Source: Clostridiales bacterium
GTDB taxonomy: Bacteria; Bacillota; Clostridia; Lachnospirales; Lachnospiraceae
Length of the DNA: 5,016 nucleotides
Direction of reading: 5' to 3'
NCBI GenBank assembly: GCA_019420425.1
Contig: JAHZHG010000159.1
Coordinates: 778 to 5,793, forward strand
The notes under the pieces are model-generated. The model was not told the DNA's origin, did no database searches, and saw only the letters and a program-made list of their open reading frames with translations. Both the position numbers and the translations under genes were made by a program. Shown in pieces: positions 1 through 5,016 of this stretch; position 1 is the stretch's first letter; each line of letters starts with the position of its first letter.

Positions 1-623
1 CGGATATCCAGGTTCACTCCCTTTAGCACCTGTATCTGGGATTCGCCGGTTCCGAAGGTTTTCTTAACATCCCGCAACGAAATAATGGATTTTCTGCTCT
101 CCGCAAAGCCCAGGTTCAGTCCCCGTCCATCTACGGCAATCGCTGTCAGCATCGCCAGATTTTCACACAGACTGATGTCCTCATCGTTGTACAGGGAGCC
201 GTCCTTTTTATTGATGATCTGGATGCATCCAATCACCTCGTATTTGTTGACCAGGGGAACGCAGACCATACTTTTGGTTACAAATCCCGTCGCTTCGTCA
301 AAGCGCCCTGCCCACCGTTCATCCTTCTGGCAATCCTTGACTACGGTAGGCTTGCCCTCCTTTACCACTGTGCCTGCAATCCCCTCGCCGGGAGCCAGGC
401 TCATCCCCGTCAGATCCGCTCCGCCAATCCAAAAGGAGGGATATATCCGCTGATCGCCTGACGCATTGTAAAACCAGATCGTCCCGGCCTCTGCGCCGAC
501 CGCCTTTACTACCTCTCCTAAACTGGCCCGCAGCGCATCCTCCAGAGACTCCGCCTCCTGGAGCAGCTTTGTGATTTCCCAGACTACCTGTGTATATCCT
601 ATCCGTTTATTTTGTTCATTCAT
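1..623 (-). CDS. GAF domain-ABC transporter ATPase fusion (MacB/LolD-like), 3' end cut by window edge
   Basis: I translated this frame by hand from the ATG at 623 to the window edge: 207 codons with no stop, so the gene continues past position 1. Residues about 16-168 form a GAF domain: G-E-G-I-A-G-T-V, then T-G-F-V-T-K-S-M-V-C-V-P-L (112-124), V-I-G-C-I-Q-I-I-N-K (130-139) and a closing helix. From residue 180 the sequence switches to I-I-S-L-R-D-V-K-K-T-F-G-T-G, then V-L-K-G-V-N-L-D-I. This is the typical first strand of MacB/LolD/YknY-type ABC ATPases, just before the expected Walker A, which lies outside the window. The start is supported by an AAGGCGG-like ribosome site about 5 nt upstream, and no start codon was seen in the 13 codons upstream of it. 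It lies 29 nt after the LuxR-type gene, so the two are probably co-transcribed. The likely role is the ATPase of an export or envelope ABC system controlled by a small ligand; the ligand is unknown. The GAF call is firm, and the ABC call rests on about 28 residues. Confidence 0.85.
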   Translation of the reverse strand, partial: MNEQNKRIGYTQVVWEITKLLQEAESLEDALRASLGEVVKAVGAEAGTIWFYNASGDQRIYPSFWIGGADLTGMSLAPGEGIAGTVVKEGKPTVVKDCQKDERWAGRFDEATGFVTKSMVCVPLVNKYEVIGCIQIINKKDGSLYNDEDISLCENLAMLTAIAVDGRGLNLGFAESRKSIISLRDVKKTFGTGESQIQVLKGVNLDI

Positions 624-652
624 TTTTCCGCCTTCCCTTTCCCCTAATTTTT

Positions 653-3049
653 TTATATCAGTCCGCGTCTTCCCGCTTCGGCGACTGCCGCCGCTTTTCC
701 CTTCACGCCCAGCTTTTGATAGGTCTGCTTGCAGTGATATTTCACGGTGGCCAGGGTGATCCCCAGCTCTTCCGCGATCTGTTCATGGGAAAACCCCTTT
801 GCCTGCAGCTGCAAAATCCGTATCGCGTTCTCCGAAAACCGATCCTGGCCCTCCTCCTGCTGCTTCAGATACGCCGGATAGTGTCCCGCCATTTCCTTTG
901 TCTCCTTCAATACCTGCCGGAAAAAGCCTTCGTCCTTTACGTCCCATTCCGCTCCCTTTAAAAGCGGCAGGACAGCCCCTGCCTCCCGTGAGATCAGCCG
1001 TACAAAATGGTACTCCTCGATTCGGCTGTAGGCCTCCTGGAAGCTCTCCCTCCACTCCTCCTTCCCCATCCGGTACTGACATATGGCAAGCAGCAGCCTG
1101 CACTCCATATCAATCCAGGTGCGGTGCATGACCTGCGCGTAATACAGCAGCTTGTGGATCAGTGCCCACGCAAGCGCATATTTCTCCTGCAGCAGATAGA
1201 TGCGGACCTTTGTCAGATAACGGTACAGGTCAAACGTGCAGAACTCTCCGTTCTCCTCCGGCCCTGTTTTCATCCAGCTTTCTATTTCCTCCCGGTTTCC
1301 CCTGTACAGCTGTATCCGGCAGATCAGGTTCTCAATATTCGGCAGAAGCTTATCCGCCTTTTCCCGCACCGCTTCCTCCCGAAACGAGGTCAGCAGAAAA
1401 TCCGCATCCGCCGCGTGCCCGCTCAGCAAATGCACCGTAGAAAGGAGCCCCACTGCCACAAAGCATTGCTCCGTCTTTCCGCTGCTCTTTGCGATCATCT
1501 GCCCCTTGGAGGCCAGCCGGATCACCTCATAGAAATCCTCGCCTTTTTCCAGAAAGCTTTCCGCCAAAGCCAGCTCCACAAGCCCGGCTCCATATCTGCC
1601 AAGGACAAAGGACACAACCTTCCCAATGCTTGCCGCCAGCTCTTTATCCCTTTTGCTCCACTCACAGAAGTCTTTTCCTCCGTTCATCATGGATGGCGCA
1701 TTGCTCGTCACTGAAAATTCCGGCAGGATGATCTTCCGGTTTTTCAGCAGTGTTCCCGCGTTTTTCAGCAGGTCGGCCAGCCCGTCGATTCCCCTGTGCG
1801 GCAGGGCGATGGCCAGATAGGCCAGCCAGCTCCTTGCCTCCAGCTTTTCCCGGCCAGAAGAGCTGCTTTCCCTCTCCTTCAGCACATTGTACCAGTACTC
1901 GCTTTCCTCCACATTCAGCAATATCGACTGCAGCATACTCATCCCCGCGGTCAGTTCGATACTGCTTTTAATCACCTCATGGGGCAGCGCCTGATAATAG
2001 CCGCGCAGTTCATACAAATGGCCCGTTCCAGGATTGATCCGCGCATTTTCCACGAGGATATTGCTGATCCGCCGCTCGTTGCCGCACGCCTCGAACATCC
2101 TGAGGGCATCCAATATTTCCCCTTTTTGTGCGTAGCAGCAGCCTGCGTTGTAATAAAGCTCATTCTTCTGTTCGCTGCTCAGGCGTACTGCCATCCTTCT
2201 TCTCATTCCCTGCAGCATAAAGCTGATCATGGTGTATTCTCCGTTTTCTTCCCGCAGGAAATTACCGGTCTCCTTCGCCCGCTTCAGAATGGCTTCCACA
2301 TTTCTCCTTCCGGTGATCGCTTCCGCCATCTGGACATCAAAGCTGTCCACGATAGACAGCTGCTGGAAAAATTCGGCAAACCCAGGTTCCCACTGATCGT
2401 ATACGACCGTCTCCACATAATCCCAGAACATCTCTCTTCCTTTTCTGAATATTTCCTCGTCGTATACGTATTGCTTTGTATCCGGGCCCCTTTCCCGCTG
2501 TTTCATCATCTGAACGGCAATCTTCAATGCCAGAGGATGACCATTGACCTGCTGGCAAAGCGTTCTGACCATATCGCCGCCAAGCTCCACCTGGCTGGCT
2601 TCTAAATACTCCTGCATTTCTTTTTCCGAGAGCCGCAGTTCCTCTTCCTCAATAAGCAGAAACGGCACATGCTTCATTGCTGCGCCTGCAAGCCAAGGCG
2701 GGCATGGACATCTTCCCGCAATCAGCAGCCATATATCCGTTTTCGCGGTAAGCGCCAAAATGCCGTTCCGGATCTCCTCCGGCTCTGCAAACTGTATATT
2801 GTCCACCACCACAGCCATTTGTTCTTTCTGCAGTGCAAGCAAAAGCTCCTCCTCCGTCACCTTCGCCGCATCCAGCCACAGGCTGTCCCTGTTTTCCAGA
2901 AAATGCGATAAAAGCGCAGTCTTTCCGATACCCGTAACGCCATAGATATACACCGTCCGCAAATTCTTTTTCGCCAGCCGCAATTTTCTTTTCGCCTGCA
3001 TCGGATAGATATACACATCCTGCTCATTCTCTTCCCGTCTGTTTTCCAT
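653..3049 (-). CDS. MalT-like LuxR-family transcription regulator with N-terminal STAND ATPase
   Basis: A 798-residue cytosolic DNA-binding regulator. Near the N-terminus is a Walker A motif, G-V-T-G-I-G-K-T (residues 37-44). A Walker B-like M-A-V-V-V-D-N follows (78-84), then a sensor strand L-L-I-A-G-R (108-113) and a G-H-P-L-A-L motif (170-175), as in STAND/NB-ARC ATPases. The long middle is helical with TPR-like stretches (for example Y-Y-N-A-G-C-C-Y-A-Q-K-G-E-I-L-D-A-L). The last 59 residues are a LuxR/GerE helix-turn-helix, with K-G-F-S-H-E-Q-I-A-E-E-L-G-I-T-L-A-T-V-K as its recognition part. Proteins of this plan (MalT, AlkS, AcoK) bind ATP plus an inducer, oligomerise and activate promoters. 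I chose the ATG at 3049 because GGAGGAGG lies just upstream; a TTG at 3079 and an ATG at 3076 in the same frame have no such site. The ligand cannot be read from sequence. The close downstream GAF-ABC gene is the obvious candidate target. Confidence 0.9.
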   Translation of the reverse strand: MENRREENEQDVYIYPMQAKRKLRLAKKNLRTVYIYGVTGIGKTALLSHFLENRDSLWLDAAKVTEEELLLALQKEQMAVVVDNIQFAEPEEIRNGILALTAKTDIWLLIAGRCPCPPWLAGAAMKHVPFLLIEEEELRLSEKEMQEYLEASQVELGGDMVRTLCQQVNGHPLALKIAVQMMKQRERGPDTKQYVYDEEIFRKGREMFWDYVETVVYDQWEPGFAEFFQQLSIVDSFDVQMAEAITGRRNVEAILKRAKETGNFLREENGEYTMISFMLQGMRRRMAVRLSSEQKNELYYNAGCCYAQKGEILDALRMFEACGNERRISNILVENARINPGTGHLYELRGYYQALPHEVIKSSIELTAGMSMLQSILLNVEESEYWYNVLKERESSSSGREKLEARSWLAYLAIALPHRGIDGLADLLKNAGTLLKNRKIILPEFSVTSNAPSMMNGGKDFCEWSKRDKELAASIGKVVSFVLGRYGAGLVELALAESFLEKGEDFYEVIRLASKGQMIAKSSGKTEQCFVAVGLLSTVHLLSGHAADADFLLTSFREEAVREKADKLLPNIENLICRIQLYRGNREEIESWMKTGPEENGEFCTFDLYRYLTKVRIYLLQEKYALAWALIHKLLYYAQVMHRTWIDMECRLLLAICQYRMGKEEWRESFQEAYSRIEEYHFVRLISREAGAVLPLLKGAEWDVKDEGFFRQVLKETKEMAGHYPAYLKQQEEGQDRFSENAIRILQLQAKGFSHEQIAEELGITLATVKYHCKQTYQKLGVKGKAAAVAEAGRRGLI

Positions 3050-3052
3050 AAG

Positions 3053-3062
3053 CCTCCTCCGG
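3053..3062 (-). promoter_or_regulatory. Strong ribosome binding site that fixes the start of the LuxR-type gene
   Basis: On the minus strand this reads CCGGAGGAGG followed by CTT and ATG (3049-3047). Taking GGAGG as the anti-SD core, the spacing is about 6 nt. The two start codons further upstream in the same frame (TTG 3079, ATG 3076) lie before this site and lack a purine-rich sequence of their own, so translation most likely begins at 3049. Confidence 0.75.
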
Positions 3063-3078
3063 CTGTTTATATGCATCA

Positions 3079-3107
3079 AAATTTCCCTAATATAAGAATT
3101 TTATCAA
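3079..3107 (-). promoter_or_regulatory. Candidate weak promoter for the LuxR-type gene
   Basis: In the A/T-rich stretch before the regulator, TTGATA (3107-3102) could act as a -35 box, with AAATTT (3084-3079) 17 nt further on as a poor -10 box. TATATT (3094-3089) is a better -10 match but has no good -35 partner at 16-18 nt. Either way the match to consensus is weak. That would fit a promoter needing an activator bound to the repeats just upstream, but this is inference. Confidence 0.3.
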
Positions 3108-3125
3108 ACATACCAGATAAATGGA

Positions 3126-3143
3126 ACTAGCCAAAAGGATAGT
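3126..3143. repeat. 18-bp near-palindrome, possible operator
   Basis: The arms ACTAGCC (3126-3132) and GGATAGT (3137-3143) are inverted repeats matching at 6 of 7 positions around a 4-bp AAAA centre. The element lies 77 bp upstream of the regulator's ATG, just upstream of the candidate promoter, and shares its right arm with the first copy of the direct repeat at 3137. Dyad symmetry of this size is typical of a dimeric regulator site, though chance cannot be excluded by eye. Confidence 0.4.
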
Positions 3144-3173
3144 CTTTTATCCGTCTGGGATAGGCTTTTGCCC
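3137..3173. repeat. Two-copy 16-bp direct repeat at 21-bp interval, possible activator boxes
   Basis: GGATAGTCTTTTATCC (3137-3152) and GGATAGGCTTTTGCCC (3158-3173) match at 13 of 16 positions. Their starts are 21 bp apart, about two turns of the DNA helix, so a protein would meet both on the same face. A further inverted pair TATCC/GGATA spans 3148-3162. MalT, the model for this regulator family, is known to bind repeated GGA-core boxes on one face of the helix. These repeats are therefore candidate binding sites for the adjacent regulator, or for another factor controlling it. Confidence 0.45.
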
Positions 3174-3219
3174 CCAAAAAATTGTTCTCGCTTCTCATGC
3201 AGGGACGCCATTCAGCAGC

Positions 3220-3264
3220 AAAACAGGACAGGCAGCCCCGGGTACGGTAAACTGTCTGTCCTGC
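3220..3264 (-). terminator. Probable rho-independent terminator of the metN-metI transcript
   Basis: Read on the minus strand, CAGGACAG (3263-3256) pairs perfectly with CTGTCCTG (3231-3224). The stem extends inward by CAG/CTG across one mismatch, around a loop of about 16 nt. It is followed by TTTT (3223-3220) and then GCTG. The hairpin starts 55 bp after the metI stop. The T-run is short and the loop large, so efficiency may be moderate. The plus strand has no T-run after the hairpin, so it is not bidirectional. Confidence 0.6.
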
Positions 3265-3317
3265 AAATGATATTGCTATCTTTCCTCCATAAATTGTATG
3301 GCTTCTTTACGTCCTCC

Positions 3318-3980
3318 TTAAGCCCTTCTCCTGTCCAGACTCTTGGCCAGCGCCATACCCAGCGCCTGCAGTGCCTGTACCAGCACTACCAGTACGACGA
3401 TGGTGATGAGCATGATGTCTGTCTCATACCGGTGATATCCGTAGCGTATTGCGATGTCTCCCAGGCCTCCGCCTCCGATTACGCCCGCCATGGCGGAATA
3501 GCCGAAAATTGTGCCGATGGCGATGGTTACGCCTATGAGCAAGGATGTCCTTGCTTCGCCCAGCAGTACCTTACGGATGATTGTGCCGCTGCCGGCGCCC
3601 ATGCTGATTGCTGCCTCGATTACGCCTTTGTCTACCTCCTTCAGCGAGGATTCCACCATCCGTGCGATGAACGGGGCGGCGGATACGGTCAGCGGGACGA
3701 TTGTCGCCGTGGAACCGTAGGTCTTGCCCACAATGGCCTTGGTCATGGGCATGATTAAAATAAGAAGAATTAAAAACGGAATGCTCCGAAGCAGATTAAT
3801 CACAAAGTCCAGAATCTTATATACCGCTGCATTTGGCCGGCTTCCCCCTTTATCGGTCACGGCCAGGACGATTCCCATGGGCAGGCCGATGATGTATCCG
3901 AACAGTGCGGACATCAGCGTCATATACAGGGTCTCCCCTGTTCCCTCCAGAAGCATCTTAACCATTGTATTATCGAACAT
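3318..3980 (-). CDS. metI: D-methionine/L-methionine ABC transporter permease MetI
   Basis: A 220-residue inner-membrane permease, close to the usual MetI length of about 217. Hydrophobic segments lie at about residues 18-41, 57-79, 92-108, 147-172 and 188-210, consistent with the five-helix MetI fold. The cytoplasmic coupling loop (EAA motif) is seen at about 122-144: E-A-A-I-S-M-G-A-G followed by I-I-R-K-V-L-L-G-E-A. The conserved G-Y-S-A-M-A-G-V-I-G-G-G-G-L-G-D segment (160-175) is diagnostic of this family. It should form a dimer bound by two MetN ATPases, with substrate delivered by a MetQ lipoprotein. Its start overlaps the metN end by 11 nt, and GGAGGAG (3997-3991) inside metN serves as ribosome site, about 10 nt from the ATG. 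The family call is secure. The substrate is taken to be methionine by homology, and related amino-acid or sulfur compounds remain possible. Confidence 0.92.
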   Translation of the reverse strand: MFDNTMVKMLLEGTGETLYMTLMSALFGYIIGLPMGIVLAVTDKGGSRPNAAVYKILDFVINLLRSIPFLILLILIMPMTKAIVGKTYGSTATIVPLTVSAAPFIARMVESSLKEVDKGVIEAAISMGAGSGTIIRKVLLGEARTSLLIGVTIAIGTIFGYSAMAGVIGGGGLGDIAIRYGYHRYETDIMLITIVVLVVLVQALQALGMALAKSLDRRRA

Positions 3981-4992
3981 AGTTTTTCAGCTCCTCCACA
4001 CTCAGCCGTCTTTCCTTCAGGTATTGAATCATCTTTTCCGCCAGCTCCCTGTCCTCCGGCAGCTGAAGGACCATCTCTCCCTTTGCCGTCCCGTCAATGT
4101 TCTGGGTGTTTGCATACAGGATGTTTACCGGGGTTTTGTATTCCAGCACCATGTTGCCGATGACCGGCTCGAATGCGGAATTGGTGGAAAACACAATCCG
4201 GATACACCGTTTTCCCTTCATTTCCCTGATCCGTTCCGTTCCATTGAACACCAGCCTTCTGGCCGCCTCGGTTTTGGGCGCGCGGAAGATCTCCTCCACT
4301 GTGCCGGTCTCCTCCAGAACGCCCCGGTCAATAATCGCCACATGGCGGCAGATTTCCTGGATTACGGACATTTCATGGGTGATGACCACAATCGTGATTC
4401 CATACTGCTCATTGATAGATTTCAGCAAAGATAAAATCGATTTTGTGGTCTGCGGGTCAAGGGCGCTGGTCGCCTCGTCGCAGAGCAGGATTTTCGGATT
4501 ATTTGCCAGCACCCTGGCAATGGCCACCCTCTGCTTCTGGCCGCCGGATAACTGCACCGGATATGCCTTTGCCTTATCCTCCAGGCCCACAATGCGCAGC
4601 AGCTCCATGGCCCGCTCCCGCGCCTCCCTGCGCATAGTGCCCGCGATCTCCAGGGGAAACAGCACGTTGTCCAGCACATTTTTCTGCATCAGCAGATTAA
4701 AATGCTGGAAGATCATGCCCATGTCCTTTCTGGCCTCCCGCAGCTCCCTTCCGGAAAGGGAAGCCAGATTCTTCCCCTCGATCCATACCCTGCCTTCTGT
4801 CGGGACTTCGAGAAAATTCAGGCAGCGCACCAGCGTGCTCTTTCCCGCGCCGGAAAGGCCGATGATGCCGAAAATATCCCCTGCCTGTATCTCCAGATTT
4901 ACCTTCTTCAGCGCCTCCAGCTTTGCGCCGTTTGCATCAAATGTTTTGCACAGATTTTCGACCTGAATCATTGCTTCCATATCCGCATCCAT
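3970..4992 (-). CDS. metN: Methionine import ATP-binding protein MetN with C-terminal NIL domain
   Basis: A 340-residue cytoplasmic ATPase that powers methionine uptake through MetI. Visible motifs: Walker A G-L-S-G-A-G-K-S-T (45-53), Q-loop I-F-Q-H-F-N-L-L (94-101), signature L-S-G-G-Q (148-152), Walker B I-L-L-C-D-E-A-T-S (168-176) with catalytic E173, and H-loop T-H-E-M (205-208). Residues about 265-340 match the NIL (ACT-like) domain that in characterised MetN binds methionine and shuts down transport when the cell has enough, so feedback inhibition is expected. All catalytic residues are intact. The start is uncertain: ATG at 4992 has AGAAGG directly against it with no spacing, while in-frame ATGs at 4980 and 4971 also exist. 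Starting at 4971 would give the family-typical M-I-Q-V-E-N-L N-terminus. It overlaps metI and is translated with it. Confidence 0.94.
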   Translation of the reverse strand: MDADMEAMIQVENLCKTFDANGAKLEALKKVNLEIQAGDIFGIIGLSGAGKSTLVRCLNFLEVPTEGRVWIEGKNLASLSGRELREARKDMGMIFQHFNLLMQKNVLDNVLFPLEIAGTMRREARERAMELLRIVGLEDKAKAYPVQLSGGQKQRVAIARVLANNPKILLCDEATSALDPQTTKSILSLLKSINEQYGITIVVITHEMSVIQEICRHVAIIDRGVLEETGTVEEIFRAPKTEAARRLVFNGTERIREMKGKRCIRIVFSTNSAFEPVIGNMVLEYKTPVNILYANTQNIDGTAKGEMVLQLPEDRELAEKMIQYLKERRLSVEELKNYVR

Positions 4993-4998
4993 CCTTCT

Positions 4999-5016
4999 TT
5001 AGCCGATCACATGCCG
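4999..5016 (-). other. Possible last codons of an upstream gene
   Basis: Upstream of metN on the same strand, one frame reads R-H-V-I-G followed by a TAA stop at 5001-4999, ending 6 nt before the 4992 ATG. Such tight spacing would fit an operon partner of metN, but five codons cannot establish a gene or its identity. It does not resemble a MetQ C-terminus that I can recognise. Confidence 0.2.

Noticed and set aside
85..453. Plus-strand open frame of 122 codons
   Set aside because: It is antisense to the GAF domain, which translates cleanly on the minus strand.
1007..1714. Plus-strand open frame of 235 codons
   Set aside because: It is antisense to the regulator's helical-repeat region, with low-complexity composition and no family resemblance.
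1796..2605. Plus-strand open frame of 269 codons
   Set aside because: It lies wholly antisense to the regulator gene. The translation is rich in H, Q, P and L with no recognisable domain, and no convincing ribosome site was noted. It is a codon-usage shadow.
3050..3317. Riboswitch, small RNA or small protein in the intergenic region
   Set aside because: Apart from the terminator, the repeats, the promoter-like stretch and the ribosome site, I saw no T-box or S-box core, no tRNA-like fold and no short frame with a good ribosome site.
3168..3758. Plus-strand open frame of 196 codons reaching into the intergenic region
   Set aside because: Most of it is antisense to metI, its non-overlapping part covers the terminator hairpin, and the composition is unlike a real protein.
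3724..4434. Plus-strand open frame of 236 codons spanning the metI-metN junction
   Set aside because: It is antisense to two well-supported genes, with no domain.
4097..4966. Plus-strand open frame of 289 codons
   Set aside because: It is an exact antisense shadow of metN, whose catalytic motifs are all intact on the minus strand. The plus-strand translation is serine-rich and without domains.
1..5016. Insertion sequence, CRISPR array, tRNA or rRNA
   Set aside because: I saw no transposase-like protein, no regularly spaced repeat array and no RNA gene signature. Four intact or partial genes account for nearly all of the window.

Overview
All the genes I can support lie on the minus strand, so transcription runs from high to low coordinates. 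The base composition looks roughly balanced by eye (not counted). Purine-rich Shine-Dalgarno sites and the protein style (a MalT/LuxR-type regulator and a Firmicutes-like methionine importer) suggest a Clostridia genome, most plausibly a Lachnospiraceae-type gut bacterium. That placement is an inference from style, with no marker gene to back it.

Right part (3318-5016): a methionine-type ABC importer pair. metN (ATPase with a C-terminal NIL domain) overlaps metI (permease) by 11 nt. The usual third gene, the substrate-binding lipoprotein metQ, does not follow metI. A hairpin with a short T-run (about 3220-3264) sits after metI and probably ends that transcript. The last 18 bases may hold the final five codons of another gene upstream of metN.

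Middle (3050-3317): a 268-bp intergenic region. It holds the metNI terminator, then a compact cluster of GGATA/TATCC elements: a 16-bp direct repeat at a 21-bp interval and an overlapping 18-bp near-palindrome. After these come an A/T-rich promoter-like stretch and a strong ribosome binding site. This looks like the control region of the next gene.

Left part (1-3049): a large MalT-like transcription regulator (about 798 aa: N-terminal P-loop ATPase, helical-repeat middle, C-terminal LuxR helix-turn-helix). It is followed after only 29 nt by the 5' part of a second gene that runs off the window. The visible 207 residues of that gene are an N-terminal GAF sensory domain joined in one open frame to the start of a MacB/LolD/FtsE-type ABC ATPase. 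A cytosolic sensor domain built into an ABC ATPase, co-transcribed with a signal-sensing STAND/LuxR activator, is the most interesting thing here. It suggests a ligand-gated export or envelope system whose permease should lie just beyond the left edge.
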